Below are positions 38,341 to 48,849 of a stretch of 64,000 nucleotides of DNA, piece after piece; the stretch's first letter is position 1; every line of letters begins with the position of its first letter. Source of the DNA: Ignelater luminosus (taxonomy: Eukaryota; Arthropoda; Insecta; Coleoptera; Elateridae); the NCBI GenBank assembly GCA_011009095.1, contig VTPC01000790.1:12626-76625 (forward strand), in the 5' to 3' direction. The notes beneath the pieces were generated by a model. It saw only the letters and a program-made list of their open reading frames with translations, had not been told where the DNA came from and did no database searches. A program made the translations under genes and the position numbers.

Positions 38341-38581
38341 AACAAGAAAAGACAACATAGTTTTGATTCAACATTTTGCAAGATTTTAATAAAAATAGCA
38401 CTGGTCAACAAATTTCAATTTTTGGAATCCCCATAAAATAATGCATGCTAATTATAACAGAATGTACAAATATTTATTTTAATATAATGCGGAGGTACAA
38501 GTTAGCTCTATTTTTGTCTTTTTTCACTAACGGCTGTTGATGTACGTTGTCTTTTCCTGGCGTAAAAGCCTTTCGTGTTGG
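38341..38581. other. Junction between copia relic and minus-strand relic
   Basis: About 240 bases separate two unrelated coding relics on opposite strands. The copia-like reading fades after 38340. The minus-strand homologous reading begins near 38581, where frames continue a few codons past the last conserved block. No terminal repeats were found. Confidence 0.5.
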
Positions 38582-39557
38582 CTACTTCTGCTTAATGTAA
38601 TGATTGTCCCTGTCACGACTGTCCCAAAGACATAAAAAACAGCAGTATTTTGTGTAGCCTTGCTGCATACCCAAAAAAATTGCAATAACTTTAAAATCAG
38701 CACATAGGCTCCAGGAATAGTCCTTATACTTTATATTCTCTAATAGGAGTTTCAGATTCTTATATGCTTCCTTTATGCAAGCCGCATGACCTATTGAAAT
38801 AGAAGGATAAATTGCCTTCAGGCTGGTTTGGATAAATCTGTAAATCATCTCCAAGAACTGGGGCCGTGCTGTATCCCGCAAGTCTCAAAAAGATTATAAA
38901 TGTCATTGCAATAGTCCAAATTGCCGTCCATACTGTAGAAATCAACAAGATCTCCATGTCGCCTGGGAAAAATGCTAATTCTTGTTCCTTGTGCCAACAG
39001 ATTCCACTGTTGTAGCCGCAGTTCTGCTAGTGACTTTGATAGGCTTAAATCCTGCACTAAGTCGTTTATTTTGATTTGACTAACTAAATGCAGTTCACTG
39101 GATGTAGATGGGGTGAATCAGGATCTCTCAATTCGCCAATAGCTTGACTACTAGTATTACCCGCAGCTTGACTCTCCTCGGTTTCTGGTTCTATTGGTGG
39201 TTGAGGAACCGGATGATACTCATCTTGCGGTTGAGGTGTTTGAGCTGACACTGTTCCCATATAATTATATTTTCGTTGCAACGATTGAGTCCTGCAGTCT
39301 TATTAAGGCAGAGTAGCCATCTTAAACATGGTCCTTTTGTTCTCTTCACAACATCGAATGGCAAAAGGTAAAGAATATTGTTGGTCAAATAGCCAATCTC
39401 TTAGATATCTGGCACAGGTAGTGCGTATTACATGTGGAACCCGCGGCTTGTCTTGATTTTTGACAGTCATAGCGAAATAAAGTTCATAGGCCTGGCAAAT
39501 CCTTGCAGTTAACTGTTCACTCTTATGTAATGGCGTAAATTTACCACACACAAACAA
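38582..39557 (-). pseudogene. Repeat-borne protein relic of a type common in arthropods, function unknown
   Basis: Five overlapping minus-strand frames join into one long decayed protein. It starts MFVCGKFTPLHKSEQL at 39557 and continues with CQAYELYFAM, an RTTCARYLRDWL block, KTAGLNR, a Pro/Glu-rich linker (39084-39281), a QDLSLSKSLAELRLQQWNLL block (about 39050-38995), YCNDIYNLFETCG (about 38920) and the most conserved part, a DFKVIAIFLGMQQGYTKYCC block followed by FLCLWDSRDRDNHY (about 38680-38590). I recognise this block order from predicted proteins that occur in many copies in arthropod genomes. I do not know an established family name or biochemical activity. The CxxC pair and the C-C-F-L-C cluster could bind metal. 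Frameshifts lie near 39300-39390, near 39060 and near 38840, so this copy is broken. The 3' portion after the WDSRDRDNHYIKQK block is missing or unrecognisable. Confidence 0.75.
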
Positions 39558-42500
39558 AAGTTGTTTGGGTCACTTTTACAGCAACGTAACATGATTGTGT
39601 TTTAAAATAACTTGAAGTCAAATGAAAATAAAATTTTATAAATATTGTTTTATGTCGTCACAATGAACTTTAAAGTCACTTTGTTGTATTGTTTTAGTTG
39701 AAATAGCATCGCTTAAATACTAAACAACACCCTTATCCCCTACCTAGAGAATGACCAATGACAATCGAGGAGATGACAATCGTCCTGTGACGTGGATTAT
39801 CAGGTCGCACATGTCTGAAACAAGTTTCAACTTGTGCGTTTTCGCTGTAACTTGAACTAAACCAACGCTATTACTTTTCGAGTAGTTTATACTTTATATT
39901 TTGTACTTTTAATTTTATCAATAAATGATTCTGAGTAAAAACTGTGTTGACCATTTTTGTTTGCTATAAAGTACGGCCACAATAAGGCCCTTACACACGT
40001 TTCAGTGATCGGCAAGTAATGTGGGTTGCCTAATAAATATGTCATATTTTAAACTTTATATGTCAACAAACTTCAATTCAAGAAACTGGCAAATTGATCA
40101 GTAGTTGAATACCTCGAAACGTGTTTAAGGTAACAGGTAATTTAAAGATCATAGAAAATGATTTAGATTTGCCAAATAGCAAAATGTCGCATATTGAGTG
40201 GTTAGTCAGATTATTCTACTTTGACTTACCTTTAACTATAGAGAAGAATACTAGAATCAGTTCTGATATACTCTTAACTTTTCTCAAACTGCTTTAGCTT
40301 TTAGCTGTTTGGCATGCCCAACAAGACCGGTAATTCAGCCGTGAATACCAACGAAGCAAAAAAAAAGTTAATCTGCAGATTTTTAAGGTCTTCAGAATTT
40401 TTCTACTATTCTCAAACACCTGTTTTAGGGTTAAAGCTTCTTTTCATTCCATTTGCAAAGTTATCATCAGATTTATGTTACACCAACTGAAAATAAGGTT
40501 TGAAGTATAAACTAATGGAATTTCTTTGGATACTTTACAAATTAAATATACTTTGCCAATTCAATCGATAAATTAATTGCAGTGGAACTACTAGTTCCTG
40601 GTAGTTTTATTTAAATTACTTATACATCCGCTATCTACTATAATACAGCTGTACAATCCACAATTGCTTAATTGAATATTTATACCTTTTATTCATAAAT
40701 TGGGATTGTTCTGTAAATTCTCTTTCAAACTAATTTCTTTGCGGTCCAGTTAAAATTCATTTGCAAATGGAAATACATAGAAAATGGTACACCAGAGTGA
40801 TTTAAATATTCGTACAGCAGTAAATCAGCGTTGTTGTCTAAATGGGGTTCAAAATTGAGATGTTATCGATAGTATTAAACTCTCGATACCGGCTATTAGA
40901 GATACGATCAATGTGTTTACCAATAGCCAGTGGCAATAACACGTGCAAGATAGGTAACACATTTACCATGAAATGTACTAAATGGTTTCCTGACTTCCTT
41001 TAGCGTGCCGATTAGTGACGTAATCCAACAAGGGCATAATTACAGTTTGACGTACGTTAAAAAGTTTCTAACCTTTTATTTTTGTTTCTCGAAATAAGTA
41101 AAAGTATAGAATCGAAACCAATAAATTTAGGGAATAAGATTATAGAAGCTTTTGTTATTTCCAAGCAATTATTTAGTTAAACCAAAATTATGAGACATCA
41201 CTTCCCCTTTCCGTTGTTACGTCAGTTAATTTAACATTTTAGACATTTAATAAATCCACTATAACTAAAACCATCTTTCGATGATAAACTGTTGTTAAAA
41301 CTTTTATTAAAATTTAAACTTGAAATAACAAACTCCGAAAAAGACCCTTTGTGTTCTCTCGTTCGCGATAAACGAAACGGCGAAACTGAATATTTGATGG
41401 TTGTTTTCCACATCTAAAAGTCTCTGCGGTTTCAAATCAAGTCGACCGGATTAGCTTCAGGTGCCAAGACAAGCCTTTTATGGTTGAACGGTATTATGTA
41501 ATCGTAAATAAATAATATGTTATTTGTTTTTAATTAAATTCTAAAAATGATGAATTTACCGTAAAAAGTTATTTTCTAGCTATTTTTAGGGACGGGAGAC
41601 GAGAATCTGTCAAAGCAAGTGAACGCTCCAGGCGTTTAAGGTTCCAAATTTAGCAGTTAAATTAAATCAGAGGCTAAATAATAACTTATCTTCTTATTAA
41701 ATTAAGAAATTTTGATTAAATAAGTTTTGTTCCTAGATTAGATATGTTTCTACAAAGAGAAATGATAATAGAAGGAAGTTTTCTAATTGTCTTACATTAA
41801 TTATGTTGTTGTATACTTGTATTACATACTCAAAAGGGCTCGTTCTTTAGATTTTAATCGAGTTTTCGACATTAAAATTAAGAAATACTGGTGGTAAACA
41901 GTATAAATTGTTACATTAATAAATCTAATAGGAAATAAAAAAGAATTTCGACAATGCAAGAAACCTTTAAAAAAAGCGTAGTATTCTTGTTCCGCTTTGA
42001 GAAAAGTTGGTCATGAATCTTTCTTGACCACCATTTATTACCATTATTTGGTCATCTACTGGTCTTTTTATTACTACACTTGTTTTTCGTATCCTGCAAC
42101 TTCTTCAAAAATCTTATTCTAAAACATATTTTTCTTTTTCTCAACTTCATCTCACAGGCATTGATTTCAAATATATCACACTTAAACATTTGTGCAGAAT
42201 TTTGTAGGCTTGAAACTAATTATTGTTATACTGTGATGAGTAATTGAAATTGAACGGTTGATCTTACATTGAGGTATACATACAAACATAGTCGTAAAAT
42301 TAACCTACACATCTTTCTTTTCGTGCTATCTATCATCATATTTGGTCGTTAAGAAACATCGGGATTTATTGTCACAAATCCTGATTGTCACACAAGAGAT
42401 AAATCAGGAATGGGAGGGACCTCCGCATATTACTCAATATCTTTTAGCTAGCAGAAATATTCTTTAAAGATTGTGTTAGATCATTTTGTAGCGTTTAAGT

Positions 42501-42985
42501 ATTTTAGCTTATCTTCATGAACTCAAAGAATGCAAATTCGATTTTATAAATCCACTCCGATAAACGCGTTGCTATAAAAAAAATGTTTTTGTTTAAGAAA
42601 ATAATTGATAAGGACTTTACTTTGTATTTTCTAGTAAGAAACAAAGTCTCAGAAATCTTAATAAACATTCGTGTTAAAAGGAAAAGAATAATCAAGATAT
42701 TTCAATATTTGTTTCTGAAAACTTGAACTGATGCATGTGGTGAGTCAGGAATTCTGGGTAAGACTCGAGACAGAACGTACTATGGACGTATTAAATTGTA
42801 TTACTGACCCAGACTTTGGCGTGATGTTCATCTGTATTAATCAATATATAAATGTTGCTCATAAACCTAAACAACATAGATCAGCTAACTCAATGTATTG
42901 CCATCTAGTTGTGATGATGATAATTATAAAATCTATTTTTGGTATTACCCTTACGTTCAGCTCTTACTTCCGCTGTGATTCAAAA
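39558..42985. other. AT-rich non-coding stretch
   Basis: No gene recognised. Just upstream of the minus-strand relic lie two copies of ATGACAATCG (39758-39767 and 39773-39782) and the palindrome GAAACAAGTTTC near 39817. These might belong to its 5' flank, but nothing shows they are functional. Confidence 0.5.
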
Positions 42986-43385
42986 NNNNNNNNNNNNNNN
43001 NNNNNNNNNNNNNNNNNNNNNNNNNNNNNNNNNNNNNNNNNNNNNNNNNNNNNNNNNNNNNNNNNNNNNNNNNNNNNNNNNNNNNNNNNNNNNNNNNNNN
43101 NNNNNNNNNNNNNNNNNNNNNNNNNNNNNNNNNNNNNNNNNNNNNNNNNNNNNNNNNNNNNNNNNNNNNNNNNNNNNNNNNNNNNNNNNNNNNNNNNNNN
43201 NNNNNNNNNNNNNNNNNNNNNNNNNNNNNNNNNNNNNNNNNNNNNNNNNNNNNNNNNNNNNNNNNNNNNNNNNNNNNNNNNNNNNNNNNNNNNNNNNNNN
43301 NNNNNNNNNNNNNNNNNNNNNNNNNNNNNNNNNNNNNNNNNNNNNNNNNNNNNNNNNNNNNNNNNNNNNNNNNNNNNNNNNNNNN
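42986..43385. other. Assembly gap (400 N)
   Basis: An uninterrupted run of N. All open frames through it are artefacts. Confidence 0.99.
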
Positions 43386-46300
43386 TTGCCCAATCAATGT
43401 TAAATGAAGAGCAAAACAAATTTAATATACTGAGGAGGATGCATTAAGAAAATATCCTTAAACTAATATTACCACTTCAGGTTAAACAACCTTTTTGCTT
43501 TGAATATCAAAGTGGAATTCTATGCATCCTTAAGGAACGCAAATAAAAAATGTTTCGGTTAACCTTCCGACTATTAATCGACAAAAGACAAACAATAAGA
43601 AAAAGGAATCAAAGTCGGAATCAAAACCAAGAGTAACAGGAAACATATTAAAAGAAACTTCAATTAATATTTTCAAATTGACTGACACTTAGCTCCAAAA
43701 CGTTGTCAGGAACTCATTCGAAACAAACAAACAAACCGCCCAAAACCCAAAACCAGGTAGACAGTAGTAGGGAAAATGTTAAAACCATAAATAAAAACAT
43801 TTTTACCAACTAAACGGAGAACAAAGCAACTAATGATACCACGTGAGGGTATTTTGCGATGTACGCGATTGGTGCTAGTCCTAGTAATTTGACCACAAGA
43901 ATAAAAAAAACTTGCAAATGCAACAGAGTTGGAAAGCAAATAACTTTAACCAATACCCAATGCATCAATAATAAGAAAGTCTTAAATTCTGCAAGCAAAA
44001 CAAAAATAGATGGTGCAGATCTTATACTACGAAAGAACAAAAACAATGATTTTAAGGAAGGGCTTAAATAAATAGTAGAAGATACTGAAACTTAGAGTAA
44101 ATGATATTAAAGAGTTGCAACAACGTGTAGTAGCAGAAGCGTCAAGAAATCAGACGAAACAAATAAACCTAGCAAATAGTAAAAGCAGTAACAGGGATGA
44201 GCTGTAGTTAAGTAGAAAATAAAATCTTGAATGATTATCTACACCTGGAAAATAATAAAAATAAAAAAATGACACAATGTACTGAGTTTGTTTATGGCAC
44301 ATTCGGATTAAGTTGCCTTTGCATTCACCAAAGTGACCTAATAGCCCAATTTTCACATTAAAGGTTAGTTTTGATCACATCGAATCTAATTCTCCCATAA
44401 ACGTTATGCGTTCTTTGAATCTCTGAGACATACTTTTCCTGGAACTGAGAAACCTTGGCAAGAAATGCGAATACTAAGGGCTATAGAAAAGCAATATTGA
44501 GATTGTACTCTCATTTTGTCAAGGTGCTCTACATTCCTTGGTTTTAGATTGACATTTTGGACGCAATGTGCATTCTCCAAATAGTCGGTACAATCACATT
44601 CTTATTATAGTTTATCTTTCGGAATAATTGCTTCGAAGAAGTCTTACAATACACTGCTGTGAAGTCTTCATTGGTATTCTCCAAAGTGGTTGTGCTTTTC
44701 CGAAGCATTCTGTTCATTTTTTTTCATAGATGTCTCCCTGAGCTCTAGCAGGACCTGTGCAAAACACTTAGTTGTATTCATGCAAGTTTGCATTTTGGAG
44801 GCGCTGTTTAAATCCCCGAACTGTCTGTTATAATTTAAGATTTTCCGTGGTTTTTCTTAGTGTGCATGTCAATACTGCAACAGTAGCTTCCTCAGGTTTG
44901 ATTATCTCTTAACTTATACTTATCTTTGCCCTTCCTAAGAAAGTCCTTTTTTGTATAGAAAGGAGCTACAATTTCCTAAAGCGGTTCTCACTGAAATGGG
45001 AGGATGAAACACAATGATCTTCCTTCCACAGATTTCTTGTGACCCTCAGACTATGTTCTGGCTGGCACCTCTTTAAATGCTTCAATATTTTAATAAATTG
45101 CCAATACAATTTTGGTGTTTTGTTTATCTTTTTTGCCTCTCTTTCAGTTGTTCGAGATCAATTTTTAATAATGTTTTATTCCATTTCTTTTTCCATTTTG
45201 AAATTAACTATCAATACCTCATTACTTATTAAAATTTCTGCCAATCCATCAGTGATGAGAAAAGAAACTTAGTATCTGACCACAACAGTCTCTTATCTAA
45301 TTTAGGCAAACTTTCTTCTCCAGCATTAAAACAGTCAAAGAATTAAGAGCCTTAAGAGTGAACTATTTCTTCTGAATTCTTGTTAGTATTCTTCACAAAA
45401 TACTGATCAAGTTAAGTAGGGCCAGTTTCAGATGTTAAGCTAGTGAGACGACTGTCTCAGAACACATCGTATTAGGGACATAAAGATCGTCAGTTGAAAG
45501 CCTTGCATTGTCTCACTTATCATTATAATGATGTATTACAATCTAACCTTCATGAAATTATAAATGTGTGAAATCGAAATAACTTGTTTTAGAATTAAAC
45601 AAAAAATAGAAAACGGATCTTTCAAACCCAGCAAAAGTTGTTTTTCGATTGTCGCCGTTACTTTTTCTGCAGATGGAATGGATTTATTTTACAACACGCA
45701 CAGAAAACAAAAAAATTCTGACACTTTATTCAATAAATTGAATTACAATAAGAAGCGTCGTCAAAAACTATTCTTTTGTTTATTCTGATAAATTAAAGTA
45801 AGAAGTACAATGAAAATTCTTTACAAATCTAGTTAGTTTTACCAAAACGACACCATAAAACACTTTGAAACAATTGGTATATGAAGTGGAAAGAATAAAA
45901 CATTAGATATCGCATAAAAGAATTATGCAATCACATCTCACGTATGATATACAGAGAGAAGGTTGATTAAATAGCCGAAAATGCGCTGTGGGTTTACCGG
46001 TAGGGCTGCCAGGAAGATCTCAGCAACGATGAAGTAACACTGAATTATTGATACAGGCACTCCCTAATCCAACATAATGAAAAAGAACTTTTCGTTTATT
46101 CATACGCTTTTGATTAGTGAATAAGTTAGATCGTATTCATTTTATACACCTACTTCTTCTCTGAAAACAAAATTATTACAAATATTTCCTCCTTTATTTA
46201 TCTATGAGTAGGAATGTTTTTATTATTATAAAAATTTTACCATATTTAGTTTGTTCCTCATAAACTAAACACAAAGTAAACTGTGAATAACCAGTTTGTA

Positions 46301-48039
46301 CTAATACCTCGTTATAAGCAAAATAAATTATCGAGATACTTTTATAATAACAGAAATGGGAAATGGTTTCATAATACATCATATTGAATTATTATTTTCC
46401 TAAAAAAAGCCTTTTATTTTCACTAAATAATACATTTAAACTTCACTACTGAATATGTTACGTAATCCGATTATCTACGGTCTGAAACTACAGAAAGTAT
46501 TATAATACAGCACACATAGGTTGCAAATGGTAGCATTAAAACTTGTCAAACTGAAATTAAAATTATTAAAATTCAGATTTTATTTTCTTTATTAGAAATC
46601 TGAAACAGTCTACATTTTAATAATCAGATCAATACTTACGAGAATTTACAAAGCGAACGATTGATTAAAATTCCTATTACTTACAAGTTTATTAGTTTGC
46701 ATAAAAATTTACTACAATTGACATAAAGATCAACGAAAAACTTAATTACATACATAGAATGTCGTTGACTGTTTACAATATAAAATCTCGTGTCCGTGTT
46801 TCTGAAGATTTGATAACACGCATAGCTTTCGGCTGTAGGCTTTTCTATTGTAAACAAGCAAAGAATATGAAATTTCTTTTCTTTAACTGAAAAGAAGCTG
46901 AAGGAACAATAGCTGCAGCAAGTCAAGTAGTATATACCTAAAGCAGCAAAATCAATATGATGAGAACGTAAGATATCTCAGCTTATGGTATACACGGTTA
47001 AATAAAAACATAAAGCAAGTAATGAGGAAGCAGCTTTTCAGAGTGTTGTTAATATTGTATCTTTATAAAAACGTGTTGTGATTAAAGGAAAAATTTCATA
47101 CGGAATATAACAGATAATGTGTCCCAAGCATTTAAAAGAATACGAAAAACATACTTACTAAGCAAAATAGTTAAGACAAACTTTGCTTAGTAATTCTACG
47201 AATTCTAATCAAATGTTTTTATTTTTTCAAATTCTGGCCTACCTTTAAAGTGTCCACAACAATTTTAAGGTAACCTCAGAATATCCTATAAAATAAATAG
47301 TTTTCAATAACATTTAGAGATAGACAAGCGTGGGTAGCATTTCAACAGGCAACAACAACAGGAAGATATATTAAAAAAAGGCTAAAAAGCCTAGATGAGG
47401 ATTTTGAAATTGATAGAAATAGAAATCTAGAAAACTAGCAAAAATAAAAATTGTTGTCAAGTTTAACACTAAATTATAAAAGTCAAAGCAAAATCAAATC
47501 AGACCAAATGATACTTATCAGTAAAAGATTGTTAACGATCAAAGCCAACAAATAAAAAGAAGTTTTTGGCTGATAATAACTGATTTCTGATTACTGTTTT
47601 TCAAAACAACTAAAAACAAAGACAAACAAAACAAGAATACATGAGCCTATAAATTCAAATCTAAATAAAAGGCTCTTGTAGTAGAGCAGTACAAGATTTA
47701 TATTGTGCAAAGAATAGGAAAAAAACAATACAAGAAAAGAGCTCTACAGTAGAGAAAATTTAGCCAAAACAGTTTTATGTACAGAATCACCACTTTAGTG
47801 GTAGTACAAAGAAATCGTTCTTCAAATGAAGCTTACGAAATCAACTAAGCAAGAAATAATTAATAGGAAAAAAATGCGTGAATTATTAAATATGACTCCA
47901 TCGAATAGCCATAGATTAAAAAAGACATAGTTTAGAGGATTGAAAAACAATAAAATCATAGGCAAAAGACTATATAGGTCAAAGATGAACAAAGAAAAAA
48001 ATACTCAGCCCAAAATAGTTAAAGCAAAAGCTGTCTAGA
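43386..48039. other. Largely featureless stretch with one coding-like zone
   Basis: No gene can be asserted. On the minus strand, about 44460-45060 reads as short open blocks in shifting frames, for example CTDYLENAHCVQNVNLKPRN near 44610-44550 and a HLKRCQPEHSLRVTRNLWKE block near 45075-45020. This pattern suggests a decayed coding repeat that I cannot identify. The remaining short frames here, such as 46681-46926, have no signature. Confidence 0.35.
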
Positions 48040-48450
48040 TGACTAAATTAAAGCAAGCAGTGGTCCAAAAACAAAATAGCAGTTTACAGCGTCGCTGGCT
48101 TTTTCCACATAGCAATTCAAACTTATCATGATGATACAGCACTTCCTCTTTTGGCAAATGTAACAAATTCCACGCGCATTCAAAACCAGTCTCCATAACC
48201 TTACCAACTGACGGAACTGTCTTTCTCTTCGGAGTGGATTCGCTTTTCGCGTTCTAATGTTTTGGTTGCTGTTTAACCTTAAGTGTCTCACGGTTATAAA
48301 TTAATGCATAAAGAAAAATGTCAAACTTTGAATTTATTGAAACATCGTTTTGATACTGGAACATTTGGTCAGGTGTAAGCACACAGGCATCTATCTAGCG
48401 CACAGTTTTATATGTCAAAAGGCTCTGCTATTTTACTCATTTTACTCGTT
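48040..48450 (-). pseudogene. Second mariner transposase relic, internally deleted
   Basis: Read across frames on the minus strand, the blocks follow the order of a mariner transposase. They are LTPDQMFQ (about 48395-48372), an NRETL block in place of the usual DETW (about 48290), KVKQQPKH, ESTPKRKTVPSVGKVMETGF (about 48245-48190), then NARGI, and almost at once KEEVLYHHD (about 48150-48125). The HHD Asp (codon 48125-48127) is the second catalytic residue. In mariner proteins the ARGI and HHD blocks are normally separated by roughly 40 residues; here only about ten remain, so there is an internal deletion. The first catalytic Asp (DETW) is replaced, and the C-terminal third is absent. The blocks differ from the relic at 15.9 kb, so this is a different mariner lineage. 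It lies about 220 bp from the palindromic MITE at 48672. Confidence 0.78.
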
Positions 48451-48671
48451 CGACCTTTTTAATTCAGGGACTTAACCCTTGTAACAAGTCTTTAAAAAAG
48501 TATTTAATGACGACACGAATTTCCAATTTTTTTCCATTATTTTCAAGCAACGCTTTTGGTGGGCTGTCAAACCAATAATAGACAATCTTCTAACCTACAT
48601 AAACATTTGAAGAATGAAACAATGCAACACCATAAACATATTTTCACCCTGACCTAATTTAATATTATGTA

Positions 48672-48847
48672 CAGTCTGCGACATTAGTAATAAGACTCAA
48701 GAATAGATGTAAACACAGCACAAGCTTGAAAGATCAAGGTTTCGTGCCAATCATATATACGCATTTATCTACCTGCAACCTCGTTCTCTCAAGTTTGTGT
48801 TGTGTTTACATCCATTCTCGAGTTTCATTACTAATGTCGCATGACTG
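48672..48847. mobile_element. Palindromic TA-flanked MITE (176 bp)
   Basis: The left arm (48672 to about 48748) and the right arm (to 48847) are inverted repeats of roughly 75 bases. They share CAGTC, CGACATTAGTAAT, GATGTAAACACA and CACAA, with only scattered mismatches, around an unpaired centre of about 22 bases. Each end is CAGTC, and each is immediately bordered by TA (48670-48671 and 48848-48849), as expected for the duplicated TA target of Tc1/mariner transposons. There is no coding capacity. This is a non-autonomous fold-back element of the Tc1/mariner type, mobilised in trans if at all. A transcript through it would fold into a long near-perfect hairpin. The structure is read directly; the superfamily follows from the TA borders and CAGT ends. 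Confidence 0.88.
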
Positions 48848-48849
48848 TA

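Noticed and set aside
42731..43447. Open frames of 137-238 codons on both strands
   Set aside because: They are artefacts of the 400-base N gap.
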